A stretch of 64,000 nucleotides of DNA from Polytrichum commune (GCA_950295325.1 OX485803.1:60465554-60529553), one strand, 5' to 3'. Counted from the stretch's first letter, positions 13,231-25,395 are shown. The notes: generated by a model not told the origin, from the sequence alone. Numbers and translations: made by a program.

Positions 13231-13717
13231 TCCACATACCCGGACACATGTACTTGACAGCTGTCTAGGTATCTCTAGTGCCCGGACGCCATACCTGGTC
13301 TGTGAGAATATTGCAAGGTGGCCGGGTATCGTGTGCTGGCATCTTATGCCAGATGGCATTCCATTAGCTTTCCAGGTGGCGGACGCCCACCACGTCCTCC
13401 TCTGCCACCCTTTCGTGCTTGCTTGCTCTCTTGATTGTAGCCTGTGAGCCCTCCTCCTTCATAGGATGATGCCTGCCGGCCGGCCGGCCGGCCGGTGGCT
13501 CGTTGTATTTTACCTCTTAATTCTACAATTTAGCATCTATTTTACTATATATTCTGCCTACTTCTCAATTCTACTTACCTATTTGTCTTCTCGAAGAGTG
13601 TCCTCCAAGTATAAAGATCTGCTCTCAATAGGTCTGCCGACCTTGCCCACATTGCGTTCGGAACCTGCTCCGAAACATCACATTTAGTACTCAAGAGTGA
13701 AGTCACCGATTTCCCGC
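13231..13717. other. Spacer upstream of the ERD7-like gene, with a CCGG microsatellite
   Basis: No coding sequence is supported. At 13476-13495 there are five perfect CCGG units. The rest is mixed sequence leading into the promoter of the ERD7-like gene. Confidence 0.5.
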
Positions 13718-13900
13718 TTATATAACGATCATTCACCTCTCTTTCTCCCATCAAATCCCATTTTATCCGACTTGAGGGTTGCCAAAAGAAGAGACTATTG
13801 GGTTTATACTTTGTGATCTGTAGTGGGCTTGGTTGTGGAAGGATCGTTGGGTTTAGGTGATCAAATTTGGTGTTTTTGTTCTTGTGAGGTTGTTTGAATC
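13718..13900 (+). promoter_or_regulatory. Putative TATA box and 5' leader of the ERD7-like gene
   Basis: A TATA-like 'ttatataa' at 13718-13725 is followed by a pyrimidine-rich stretch (cacctctctttctccc), a common setting for a plant transcription start about 30 bases downstream. The leader then runs to the ATG at 13901, whose context 'aatcATGGG' is favourable. The transcription start itself is inferred. Confidence 0.45.
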
Positions 13901-16900
13901 ATGGGTGGTTCCGAGGGAAACCCTGAATCCGGATACCCCAAGGTACACAACCCAACGGTGAATCCATTTGCGACTGGGGCGTCGGACTCTATGTACCCCG
14001 AGATACACCAAGGGGGTCAACAACAACAACAAGGCACAACATCATCACAACAAGGAAATGATCAACAAGTGGCTGCTACTGAGGAGATTTTGGTTACAGT
14101 AAAAGGGGCCATTGTGCATCTGGTGGATGACCAGCAGAGTGTTTTGTTGGGGCAAGGGGACCTGTCCATTGTCTGCATCAGCCAACAGGAGCAAGGGATA
14201 GTGGCCCTGGTGCGTGTAGGGAAAGATTTGCAGTGGCCGTTGATGAGTGATGAGCAAGTGGTGAAGCTGGACCCCATTCACTATGTCTTCTCGCTCCCTG
14301 TGCCTCCCTTGATGGCCGAAAATCATGTCAGTGGTGCCCCTGAGGTATGTTATATATAAACTCCCCGCCATCATATCCCTTTGTCTCCCTTGTTTAATCT
14401 CTTTTGTAGAGATGTGCCATAGCATTCTTAAGTATGTGGGAGGATGTTTTCTTCCTATTCTAGCTTCAAGAAGTAATGCAAGAATCAAGGTCTTTGATTG
14501 CTTACATGGAGCAATGTCAAGTGGCACGCTCTCCATGATGGAACCACTAATGTTACCTAGCTTCGGACAAAGCCTTCTCCCATCTACGAAGATTCAACTT
14601 TAATACCTTGCCCCACCAACATATCCCTTTCCTACCTTATTTTATATTTCTTCTCGAAATGTGTACCGCAGCGTTTTTAGGGCGCGCTTCCATGTGCCAG
14701 CTGCTTTGGCGAAGCACAATTTGATTTTGATGAAGCTTTCTCCAGTTTCTCCAAGGGTCTTGATGGTTGAGCATTTTCTTGCGAGAGAGTAGATTTGCCA
14801 TGAGGTGCAATATGCAAGTTGGAATGTAGCCGTCCTCACACTTACTGAAAATAAATCCAAAAACATTGAAAAATTTGGGCAAGGTTTGAATAATAAGACT
14901 ATGGCGTTATGAAAAGTTTACTGTAAACTACGCTAATATCAGGTCCACATCAACATGTGTATGAAAGTCAATTTTTGGGTTATGGACAAATGAGGTGGTC
15001 AAGCCCCCCTCCTTAAACTTCAATATCCCCTACAAATGGTGCCCAATAATTAAAGATATTATTTCCTGTGCGAAGAGCTTTTATTCTCATATAGTCTGGC
15101 CTGCTTCCATTTCTGGACTTGGATTCGAACTGGATTCCAATCAGGCTAGGGACCTCATAATAAGCCCATTATTTGAAAAACCGTAGAAAAAGAGCATTTG
15201 AGGTCTCGCACTCTGGCCTGCCTGCATTTCTGCAGTGGGATGAAATGTTTACAATTAAAAAAAAGTTTTATAATCTGGCAATGCATCTGTTATATGCTTG
15301 TTACAGGAAATCAGATCCTGCTTGTTGAAGTGACATCACAAAATGCAAATGAGTGTAATGTTGACTAGTGTAATATTGAGTCAGTGTGGTAATAAGATTA
15401 ATGTCTTTTTAGCGCAAGCTCAGCATTTAGCTAATAAGTCATTCAGCATCGATTCCACTTTGAATTCAACCGTTTTCCTCTTGGAACTATGAAATATAGA
15501 AACATTACATATCAATTGGAACCTTGTGTTTGGTATGCATTGATTCAATGTTCTAGATTGATATGATTGAATCAATTTGATTCAGTGTCGATAGGTATAT
15601 GAATGTAGAGGTTTGTGATGTCAATACTTGCTTGCAATGGTAGAGAATGATGAAGAAAGCCTGAATTTGGTAACTAATTAGAATGTTTGGATGCAGCAGG
15701 CAGTGGCAGATGGAGAGAATATGCATTATGGAGTCACATTTTCAGTTCCAGGGCAAGACGGGTCACTCCAGGAGTTTGACCGGTTGCTGGACTTTTACAG
15801 CTTTTTCACCCTCCCCACCCTTGTTCGTGGAGACCAACAGAAGGAGGCCCAAGTTCCCAATGCTGCTGGACAGGTCGACACACACGGTGCTGACGTAGTT
15901 CCTTCAGCTGTGGTTTCTGGAGATGGTGAAGAGGTGTGTAAATGATTCTTCAATCAGTAATCTTTGATATGCAAGCAATGATTTATAAGTAGAAAGAAGC
16001 CAAGAATTTATAACGGCTCACTCAGTTTCTGTGTTGCATTGTTGGCATTCAGTTCGATTGTATGAATCATGTGAGATCAATTCTGTTAACATTTTCTCTG
16101 TAACAACATATACCTGTATGATCTTAGTGTCATCACTACAAGTTGTGAAACCGTTTGCCTGAAGTGAGGAAAACAATCCTGTATTTGGGGTACTACTGAA
16201 GTACAGAACCTAATAGTAACAACTCTGCCTAGTGTGGGCAAGTAACGTAACTGCACCTCTAATCGCCCTTTGAAGCATCCCAGCACAGTTGTCATTATTA
16301 GATTACCTTTATTTCTGTTGGGTCTTGGCGGTAATTGAAAGAGGATCTCAACACATCTTAGCATGCAGTTTTTGGACACTGTACGAGTACATGACTATTA
16401 ATTTTCTTAGAATGTTGTCCGAAACTGACTCTCTGATTGAACTGTTTGGCTGAACCTTTTAGTACTGATAGAGTTTTTGGGTTGACCATTTATCAGATCA
16501 CAGAAGCGAATCAGGCAGAGTTCTGGACTACAATGGCACCTAATGTAAATGACTACAGAAACTCTGTAGCCAAGGCAATTGTATCAGGGACAGGTCAAAT
16601 CATCAAGGGTATCTTTTGGATCCGGGACTCAACTGTTACGAAACTGGAGAGTGGTTCCATATACATGACAAGTGGCAAGGCAACTGACCAACCTAGCAAC
16701 ATTCGACCTGAAATGTTGAGAAACCTTCAAAGGTTGGTGAAGTTATACACTGACTGTGTGACTGTTGAGCATTTCTACTAGATTCTGCTTATAAAGAGCA
16801 GTGCTGGTTTTTGATTATGGAGTGTTGGGCTTTTTTTCAATTGCAGATTCAATTCTAACCAGTGAATTTTCTGTTGTTTCTGGCAGGGTGAAGGGTATGT

Positions 16901-17833
16901 CAGTAGCAACAGACAATTTTGCCAGGAGTGTACTATCAGGGGTGATATCAACAGTGGGTTTTGTGCCAAATGCAATTGTCAAGTCACGAGTTGGACGAAA
17001 GTTTTTCAAGACGGGTCCTGGCGAGGTGGCATTGGCATCGCTTGTTTCATTCTGTATGTACCAAACTTGTCAACGAACATCTTGGTTTCAATTTCTGTGT
17101 TTCTTTTGTTTTGTTGTCAAGATATGATAGTATATTATGCTAGACTAATTTTGTGGGTTATTCTTGTTGTGTTAAAGTATTTTATTTCTCCTCAGTCATG
17201 TCAATTTTATCTGACCCGACATGAAAATGGGGTTATGTAAATTCTCAGGGAAAGTATTTGACGCAGTGGAGCAAGCGTCCAGAGATATGCTGCAATCTGG
17301 TTCGACAATGACACAGCAAGTTGTCACCCACAAGTATGTATACATGTTCACTTTTTCACTTCCAGGTTATTCCATCTTGGAATAACCTTGGACATCTGGA
17401 CAGAAAGTAACTTGGAAAGAGTTTGATGAAGATATCATATCATCCAGTATAAGGGGAGATTGTTTAATTAGTATGAACACTCTAAAAGTGTTTAGGAGTT
17501 AACGTATGACTTTGAAGAATGAGTTACAAGGAGATCTGTACTATCTTGACAGACTTCATCTCGTAAAAGTATATTCCACCTGTTTTCTCAGTGATGTTGT
17601 GAGACGTTGCAAAATTGGAGGAAACAATGCCTGATATATGATTTTTTGTGTTCAGGTATGGAGAGCCAGCAGGACAGGCAACAGGGGAGACACTAGGGAC
17701 AGCTGGTCATTTAGTAGCAACTGTATGGAGTATTGTGAAGCTCCCAAAAGCTCTTAATCCAATGCTAGGAGCAGGATTGAAGCCCACCAGAGATACAATG
17801 TTTACCTTGAACAAGACACAACCGTCAGCATAA
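13901..17833 (+). CDS. ERD7-like senescence/dehydration-associated protein (spartin-type senescence domain)
   Basis: Family members (plant ERD7; animal spartin shares the senescence domain) bind phospholipids and are linked to membrane remodelling in cold or drought and to lipid droplets. Six exons: 13901-14344, 15697-15933, 16497-16732, 16887-17053, 17249-17333, 17656-17833; total 1347 nt, 448 residues, close to Arabidopsis ERD7 (about 450). Residues 1-60 are low complexity with a glutamine-rich stretch (GGQQQQQGTTSSQQG). Residues about 60-148 hold the N-terminal conserved block (EEILVTVKGAIVHLVDDQQS, LQWPLMSDEQVVKLD). The senescence domain occupies about 235-435, with SGTGQIIKGIFW at 257-268, then GVISTVGFVPNAIVKSRVGR, FDAVEQASRD and GETLGTAGHLVATVWSIVK; it ends PKALNPMLGAGLKPT. 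The Gly/Ala/Val-rich helices suit membrane association. The start is the first ATG of the frame in good context. The exon 2 acceptor is cagcag, so Gln149 may be optional. I am very sure of the family; the exact cellular role here is inferred. Confidence 0.95.
14345..15696 (+). other. Intron 1 of the ERD7-like gene (1352 nt)
   Basis: GT-AG intron, by far the longest of this gene. I see no coding sequence or clear transposon ends in it. Near 14640-14880 there is a GC-richer block without a recognised motif; open frames there are short and unconvincing. Confidence 0.7.
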
Positions 17834-18599
17834 ATTACACAGTTCTGGCAGTTATGTTAAATTGTTGTTCATATAGTAGTGTTGAAAGTGGGAGGGGTTG
17901 TTAAGAATGTAGACAGACCCTCGTCAATTTTCTTGCACACAAAGTAGGTTGTAGAAATGAAAACTGTGTAGTATTCATACATTGATTTTGCGACACTGTT
18001 ATACTCATTCTCAGAAGAAGGGGCCATTTGGTCTGTTAGATGTAGACTTTTTTTGGATGGGTAAATTGTCAGTGTTCTGAAATTAGTGCATTTTCTTGCC
18101 ACTCTTATTACACGTGTACCTATACGTGCTATTGGGCTGGATAAGCTAAATGATTTTGACACTTGTTCTCTACTTGAAAGGCTTGACTATACTCCTAATT
18201 GATTGTAACTACCTGTTCAGTATTTTTGTTTCCATATGTGTTTACTGAAATAGGCAATAAGTATATATTAGTTTTATTTCTTATTTAATTATGCAATTTT
18301 AGTAAAAAATGTTTCTGTATGACTTGTTTAACTGGCTTAGATATACCTATGTAAAATGCTCCTCAGCAAGTTTGTACTATCTTCGAATAAACATTGACCT
18401 TTATGATTATTAATTATAATACAACATCGTTCAATAGAACACCAGCAGACTACCAGCTCACATCAAACCATGTCAAGGCTAAACACACAAGAAGTCAATA
18501 TGATCAGCCTTGGGAAGAAATATGTCTACCAGTACACATGGTGATAGTTTCATTTAATTACTTATTGTAGATAAATTCCTATATTTGAATGGAGTATTG
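17834..18599 (+). other. ERD7-like 3' UTR and spacer
   Basis: T-rich sequence follows the stop codon and probably carries the 3' UTR; several AATAAA-like words (for example cgaataaaca near 18385) occur but none can be chosen. It ends at the hAT target-site duplication 18592-18599. Confidence 0.4.
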
Positions 18600-19385
18600 C
18601 AGACCTTGGACATCTAACTAAGTGGGCAGTTATTTAGCTAGCTAAAAGCTTTGACTAGCTCAAGCTACGCAGGTCTTCGGTGTCTCAAAAGAATAGCTAG
18701 CTAAAACGAAGTGTCAAAATCTGGGCAAGCAAAGTTAGCTATCTAAAGTTAGCTAATAGCTCGTTGGAATCTAAATGTGATCTCGGTGGAATGAATGATG
18801 TCATTGCACCCAAACGGTCGTCTCTCAGACCCGGACTTGTTAAAGCAACGATGTTTTTGAAACTAAACATAAACCTAATTCCTAATAATCCAACAAATGT
18901 TGAGCAATCTATGATGTGAAACACCTTGATTTCATCTTGTCATGAATTGCCATATGACATTGATGATTCCAATGATAATGAAAATGAAGAAGATGATGAT
19001 GATGATAATGACGATGATGAAGATGATGATCTATCACCAATGCTAGTCAAAAGTGAGGAAGCCGATTGTACGTGCTGATTTTAAGCCTTTCAATTTCCTT
19101 GTGCAACAACATGAAAATACAGAGCCAACCAAGAGCAATACAACCAACTATATATTGTTTGGTTTCATTTGAATGGATTTCTCTCTAGTTTAGAATGAAT
19201 ATGCATTTCACACAACTTTTTAGCTAGTCAAAGCTGAGTGAAAATGAGAGTTCCGGAAGATTTAGCTAGCCAAAGCTAAGTAAGAATCCTAGGTTCAGTG
19301 AACCTAACTAGCTAAAGCTAAGTGATAAATAGGGGCCCGAAAAATTTAGCTAGATGATGCTAGTTGGCCAACTGTACGAGGTCTG
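18600..19385. mobile_element. Non-autonomous hAT-type element with subterminal TTTAGCTAGC repeats
   Basis: The 786-bp element starts 'cagaccttg' and ends with the inverted form (cgaggtctg). It is flanked on both sides by the exact 8-bp duplication gagtattg (18592-18599 and 19386-19393). An 8-bp duplication and a CAG-type terminus are hallmarks of the hAT superfamily. Variants of 'tttagctagctaaagct' are clustered near both ends (about 18630-18760 and 19215-19360) in both orientations, as expected of subterminal transposase-binding repeats. The interior has a GAT-rich simple repeat (about 18985-19032) but no transposase, so the element would need an enzyme from elsewhere. Confidence 0.85.
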
Positions 19386-19393
19386 GAGTATTG

Positions 19394-20009
19394 TTGGGTA
19401 TGAATCTAAGAATGAACATTGGAAGGATGTGTGGAAATGAGATTGGACTATGTGCTCAAAATTGGTTCTAGGGTCAATTGTCAACATGATTTGGCAACAC
19501 TTATGTATTCACTTCAGTAATCAACAAGGATGCACTTCCAATGACCATGCCTAAAATAAGGGTAGATATAATTTTTGGTGATGCTTCATTATATAAATTT
19601 GCTAATGTCACACATGTTTTGTTATGTATATACTAGTGACGGCCCACACTAGACACCGGCTTGGTGATTATATCATTCAAACAAAAATACATTGAAATTA
19701 TAAAAAAATCAATGGATTTTTTATTTTACATTAATGATTGTCAATGATACTATACATCTTTTCTTGAGAATAGAGCTCTTGTGAAGAAAATTCTAGAAGC
19801 ACTCCAATCTCGCTATTCTCTAATGTGTGACATTAGTGAATTTACAATGAAGCGTTTGCAATCCTTAGAATATACAGTTAGTGCTCTTGTTAAAGTACAC
19901 AGTTGCCCACCTTGTTGAAAAGTTGGCGATAGAATTGGGTGCTTCTACCTTATTTGTAGTGAACCATTACCCCTAAAACTTTGTGATGCGGCTTAATACT
20001 ATTAGGCTA
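19394..20009. other. Spacer with a possible retroelement scrap
   Basis: Mostly non-coding. Between about 19766 and 19921 an open frame reads ALVKKILEALQSRYSLMCD and later TMKRLQSLEYTVSALVK. This faintly resembles the gag (UBN2-type) region of Copia retrotransposons. The match is weak and the frame is short. Confidence 0.25.
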
Positions 20010-20215
20010 AATTGTTCATGATATTTAGTGTCACTTACTATTAAAAGTTACACAATACTCCAACTTTTTACCAAGTAAAAGTCATTTATGTTATATAATG
20101 TCCATACAACCTATTTAATCTTTGTAGATACAAAATGGAACCTACAATAAGAAGTTATAACATTACATAATCCCAAATACGAGTGACACGAAATACCATA
20201 AATAATGTAGTTGTA
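20010..20215. mobile_element. MITE with TATTTAGTGTCAC-type inverted termini
   Basis: About 200 bp bounded by 'gatatttagtgtcactta' on the left and the inverted form of 'tatttcgtgtcactcg' on the right. The core 'accaagtaaaagtcatttat ... aatgtccatacaaccta' is shared with copies near 27829, 38304 and 44001, which places this copy in that family. The target duplication is not clear. Confidence 0.6.
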
Positions 20216-20352
20216 AGCTTTGAGTGTAACTCAACATTGCATTCCAAAACATTGCAACTTCCGGTAGGTATTATAGTCAAGTCTCAATTTATCTAGTTAA
20301 GTCACAATCAATATAATTTTTTCCTTCATGTAAGTTATCCACATGCTCCACA

Positions 20353-20587
20353 TCCACTGTCCAAGGAGATTTTTGGGCATGCATAATCGGGCGAGATCTT
20401 AGTGGTGTTTCGAAGGCCAACCAATCACATGTTGTAATCTTCCGGCTTTCCTTCAACAATTTGAGGTATCTTTTATAGAGTCCTCTAAAATGATCGGTAT
20501 TTTCTTGAAAGTCTTGAACTTCAAAAGGTTATTTCTCAAACTCAACTAGTTCATTTGTAACTACATGTCGGTCCTTCCCATTCGTTG
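20353..20587 (-). mobile_element. Copy of the CAATGATCGGGGAGA hAT-type MITE, reverse orientation, diverged
   Basis: In reverse orientation this carries the same internal landmarks as the well-delimited copy at 40032-40256: 'gtagttacaaatgaac', 'ataaccttttgaagttcaag', 'gatcat', 'agatttttgggc' inverted. The termini are diverged (cactgtccaaggaga / caacgaatgggaagg) and no exact flanking duplication remains, so this is probably an old insertion. Confidence 0.7.
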
Positions 20588-20748
20588 CCCGCATGCATGG
20601 GACATGCGAGTTTTTTTCCATGGCTAGAACCGTCTCCCGGTCGCATACAAAAAAGCACCGCCCCTTTATGTATAATAGATAATATGTAGGAGTTGGAGAC
20701 CATTAAAAATGATCCGAATAACATAATACTTTTTTTAGTGCTAAGAAC

Positions 20749-20975
20749 CATGAATGGGGAGAAGCAACCATTAGTTACAGATGAACCAGTTGAGTTTGAG
20801 AGATAACTGGTTGAAGTTCCAAACTTCAGGAAAACTAATGGTCATTTTGAAGGAATTTATAGAACATACCTCAAATCAATAAAGTAAAACCAAAAGATGT
20901 GCACATGCAACTGGTTGGACTTGGAAACACTAGGATGTCAACCAGTGGTGCCCAAAAATCTCTCTAGACCACCCA
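20749..20975 (+). mobile_element. Copy of the CAATGATCGGGGAGA hAT-type MITE
   Basis: About 225 bp. The left end is 'catgaatggggagaagc', followed by 'ttagttacagatgaaccagt', 'gataactggttgaagttcc', 'ggacttggaaacactagga' and 'cccaaaaatctctc'. It has the same length and landmarks as the copy at 40032-40256. The right terminus is eroded and no target duplication is recognised. Confidence 0.7.
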
Positions 20976-21835
20976 CATGCTTTACTAGATGGTTGTAGAC
21001 ATTGGATTGGAAATCAATTATTGTAGTAGATCATAAAACCATCTATTAGAAGAGAACCAATAGGGAGACCACGGATGCTTGTAGTGCTACATAATCATCT
21101 TGAATGATGAATAACATAACCGTTTGATCTCTAAGAAAACAAGACATCATTTGGATTAACAAACCATCTCATGCTAATCGCATGTTTTAGTGTCCCCATT
21201 AAGAGAAGCGGTCTAGTTGGAACTTTTCCGTTAGTCAAAACACACGCACTTATTGTACCTAACCATCCCAATTCTCTCCCTTGCACACCGCAATAAATTG
21301 TGCAGTCCAGAGTCCACACATGATATTTTTATTGCAAAACTGAGCAGTGGAATCACATTGAATGTAGATGGAAGAAAAATAGGGTTATAATGATTGAGCT
21401 TGGAGGTTTGGGATTACTAAATAAATGGGGGTGTCAAACGGTTTGAAACTGGGACATCGCCGCCGAACACGGGCTGCCCAGCAAAAAAGGGGAGCCACGT
21501 GGGCGCTTGTACTTGGTCCGGGCAGGTGGCACCGAGAATATCAGCGGCGAGGCAATTGATCCCCCCCCCCGGTCCCGGGCAGGTCGGTCTGTCAGATTTA
21601 GGCTCCCTTGAATTTTGGAAAGCCCTTCAATCTTGGGCTCCACTCCCAATTTTAGGCTCCTCATTGGGTCCTTTCAACTTTCAAGTTTCAACGAAGGCCT
21701 CAAAGGCCCTAATTTATGTGTAGTTGGTTGCCCCCAAATCACCCGCTCCCCCATCTTTTGACCCACATTTGACCGGCACAATTTTTATTTTTTGAACACC
21801 AATTTTTTGATGCCTAGGTTTGCCTCAATAAATGG
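20976..21835. other. Intergenic spacer
   Basis: No gene is supported. It contains a C10 run at 21561-21570 in a locally GC-rich patch (about 21460-21610). The last eight bases (gtttgcct, 21828-21835) are the target duplication of the next element. Confidence 0.5.
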
Positions 21836-22507
21836 GGAGACCCGACCGCTAGTTGTAGATGAACCGGTTGAGGTATTGATCACACTGATCAGTTTTGACA
21901 CCATCCGTCGGTATCTCCGGTTGTAATAATGTGAAATGTGGTGGGCCAACATCTATTTCTGAACATACTCCCCAACAATTTCACGGTTGGAACAAGACAA
22001 AGAGTTTGGTGTGATCGGGGCATGAGGGGTTGATCACACCGACCGCTTCTGGCACCATCCATTGGCATTACCAGCTGTAATAGTGTGAAAAGTGGTGGGC
22101 CAACATCTAATTCTCAACATAATCCTCAACAATTTCACACTTGGAATTGGACAGAAAGTTTGATGTGATCATGCTCCGATCACACGAAACTTTTTGTCCA
22201 ATTCTAGCCATGAAATTGTTGAGGATTAGATGTTGGCCCACCACTTTTCACACTATTACAGCCGGAAATGCCAACGGATGGTGCCAGAAGCGGCCAATGT
22301 GATCAACCCCTCAGGGCATGAGTTGGAGAAATAACCGGCTGCAATCCAAGTTCAACACTTCAAGAAATTCACCGATCATTGAAGAAGAATTTGGAGAATA
22401 TACCTCAAAATTTTCAAAAAAACCAAAAAATGTCAACATGTATCCGGTTGGACTTGGAAATATTAGGATCTGGACCCGGTTATGTCCGGAAATCTCCCCG
22501 GACACCG
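21836..22507 (+). mobile_element. hAT-type MITE enlarged by an internal GATCACAC module, exact 8-bp target duplication
   Basis: The 672-bp element starts 'caataaatggggaga' and ends 'tctccccggacaccg'. It is flanked by the exact 8-bp duplication gtttgcct (21828-21835 and 22508-22515). The first 40 bases and the last 190 match the 225-bp family member at 40032-40256. Between them (about 21876-22320) lies an unrelated module made of three related units of about 145 bp: two direct and one inverted. Units 2 and 3 (about 22021-22168 and 22172-22319) form a large palindrome. No coding capacity is seen. Confidence 0.85.
22021..22319. repeat. Palindrome with about 148-bp arms inside the MITE
   Basis: The left arm runs 'ggttgatcacaccgac ... 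caccatcc ... gtgtgaaaagtggtgggcc ... caacaatttcac'. The right arm is its reverse complement with scattered differences, and only a few bases separate them near 22170. As a single strand it could fold into a long hairpin. Confidence 0.85.
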
Positions 22508-22515
22508 GTTTGCCT

Positions 22516-24838
22516 ACTAGCATTTGGCATCTCAAATGGAAATACAGCACAGGTACTATGTGCATCTAGGACTTCTTTTGTAGTACCTCGGTCCTAGTCC
22601 GAGCAGTTTGCATGATTTTCTACTAGAGTTTCATGTATCTATTTAGCTTTAACCTGGGCCTATATTTCATCTAAATGTATCATGACCATGGCTATATTTG
22701 AGCTATATTTGGATGTCCGTGTCATTTAACTCCTTGTAAAATATTTGAGCAATCCTAACTTATACATGAATTGATTACTCTCATCAATCAAAACATCATA
22801 AGCCTTGAAAATTGAGGCGGACATTTTGTGTTCGGTCAAACAACTCGGCCCAACAATATCAACGTTCACATTTATGTTATGATCTTCTGATTTTGGACAT
22901 ACGTATGGTTGAAAATTTATGAACAATCTTAATTCTACAAAATTTCCAATCAAACACATATCTATTATAAAGAAGTTTTGATTTCCGTTAATAACTTTTG
23001 AAATTGGGATGGATTGTTTTAGATGATTTTGGGAAGAGTTTGGTTTGGCCTTTAGGGGATAACCAAATGCACATTACAACCCAAAATTGAATTAGAGGCA
23101 CTGACAAGTGAAATTGATCTTCAAATATGATCCTCAGTATGCACTTTAAACCACATATTATTAGTGATCCATCCACGTAGCCCAATTTTAAATTATATAT
23201 TATATAAATAATACAGATAGTTCATTAGTTCAACAAGTATGTGCACCTAAAACAGTTCAATATTCACATGCACATATGAAATAACAAGGTCTAATAAGCT
23301 AATGGGAGAGGTTGAGAGCACACTACACCAATATCACCTATTAGTGTTTGCCATTTGGAGTTACGTGTTGCCATAACTTTTTACCGAAAGTATTATTCTT
23401 CACAAAGTATGTTATATGGGTTAAAATATACTCTTTCAATGGAGAGTCACAACAACATGTAACCCCGCTAATAGTTGGTATTGGTCTAATTCATATATAG
23501 GTCAACATAAAGTTGGTCCTAATGATAGAAGGCAATTCACTAATTCATGGGTTTTAGATGCCCTAGGCTAGATCACATCTTCATTATGCTGGGCCTTGCC
23601 CCTCCCACGCCACCTTCACTACCAAGTCTTCCTGCCCGCACCTACGTGGGAACTCTTCCCCGTTGGGAACCAATGTGACAATACTCGGGTCACAAAAGCC
23701 ATTCAACTCCTTTGACATGTGAAGGAACTCCATCAATCAACTTGGGGATAATGAAAGTGATGTTAACTTGAATATTTATAATTTTGACCATGTATTGTCA
23801 CATTGGTTCCCAACGAGTAAGAGTTCCCATGCAAGTGCAGCCAGGAAGACCACGCAATGAAGGAGGCGTGGGAGGGCGGGGCCCAACCAAATGAAGATGT
23901 GATCTAGCCTGGGGCGTTTTAAATGGGGGTTTCTTTTGAGTTTTTTTACACAACCAATTAAGAATGGAAAAAATATATCACAGATGTAATCGAAATCAAC
24001 TCTGTACAAGGTTTAGTGGTCAGAATGGGTCTCTATAATTTTATGTTTTTTTGTACAATTTAGTGGACAATTAGAGGTTGATGAGAATCCTAAAACTGTG
24101 TGTTTTGTCCACAAGAGTGACACGTGTTGTCGTTGGTTCACTTTCATTGTAAGAAACTAAGATATATGTATACATAAAAACAACATTTGGACATAGAAGC
24201 AACACTATATATCTACCACACAGCATGATGTGGGGGCATGTTGTTGGCTATAGCTTATGTGTTAGCTTCCATACATACATATATATATGTATATATGGGG
24301 GAAGTAGGTTTTAAAAAACGCAAATAGATCATAACCAACATGAAGAATCCCGTTTGTTCATATTTGTACATGAACAACGGCCCCTTGGTACAATATTTGG
24401 ATGTCGTGCTTACCTACTTGGTCCAATGTATAAGTCATATCAATTGCCTATAGGATAGGACAATATTATGTCTTAGATGTACGCTTCTTAGTTGGAAAGT
24501 TTTTCTCTCTACACCCACTTCTCGTAGGATACAAGACACGCAATTTTTGCAAGTTGATTAGCAAATGTCCAAATCGTGCCCGTAGCCATTTGCCTCATGA
24601 ATTTCGGAGCTTACATGAACATCTTGTTCATTATCAAAGTGAAGATTTTCATGCTTATTAAGTGCTCATATAGATCTTCACAAATATGTTGACTATTGAA
24701 CCTAGAATGGTGACCATGTTTTGGAGTACGTACCTAAATTTTAATCGTGTGCCTTTTTGGTGCTACATCCTAGATCTACACCTAACCGCATCCCGCTCAT
24801 AATACATGTGTCCATATTATTGTTACTTTAGCACATTA
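22516..24838. other. Gene-free intergenic sequence
   Basis: AT-rich, with no supported coding frame. Around 23580-23680 and 23790-23910 there are partly inverted copies of one sequence ('cattggttcccaac', 'ctagatcacatcttcat' and their complements), suggesting a decayed fold-back element of about 0.35 kb. A short TATA/TACATA simple repeat lies at about 24269-24297. Confidence 0.45.
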
Positions 24839-25392
24839 GGGGTTGTTTACACAATGGATCACGAAGTCATCCCAAGGCTATGTAAGAGCCTTGAGTGGTT
24901 GTTGAACTCATCCCGGGACCACTTTGGTTTACACCAAGAAAAAAATGTCAGAGTGATCATGGAGTTCGAGGTCCCCAAATGACATATCTTAAGGCCTACA
25001 TTATCCACTTAAATGGTCCAACGAATTTTGCGGTGGGAGAGGCAAAAGAGATGCTCTAGGAGAAAAGGCAAGCGCCCATGGCAGAGAAATGTTGTTATAA
25101 TAAAATTTTAACGATTTTTTTTTGGGGGGGGGGGAAGAGAAGATGAAGACAAGAGAAGACAAGAGAATGGTCAAACTTGGTTTACTTATTTTCAAAACTT
25201 TCATTTTTGGGCATATATTTTAAAAATTAGCACATTCATTATTTGGTGTATGGTCATTCCTCTTGGTCCACATTTGGTTTACACCTAGTGAGGGGCCCAA
25301 AGGCTTTGTATATTGATTTTTTAAGAAATCAGACCATGGAAGTTGGCCATCTTCCATGGTATGACTTCATGGTCCATGGTGTAACCTGGCCC
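24839..25392. mobile_element. PIF/Harbinger-like MITE (554 bp) with TTA target duplication
   Basis: The left end 'ggggttgtttacacaatgga' followed by 'cacgaagtcatcccaagg' pairs with the inverted right end 'agggccaggttacaccatgg' followed by 'accatgaagtcataccatgg'. TTA flanks both sides (24836-24838 and 25393-25395), the 3-bp duplication typical of the PIF/Harbinger superfamily. The interior contains a G11 run (25124-25134) and no transposase. The termini resemble those of the elements at 39613 and 54020. Confidence 0.7.
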
Positions 25393-25395
25393 TTA

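Noticed and set aside
19766-19921. Copia gag (UBN2-type) gene
   Set aside because: Only about 50 codons with a faint resemblance; too weak to annotate as a retroelement gene.
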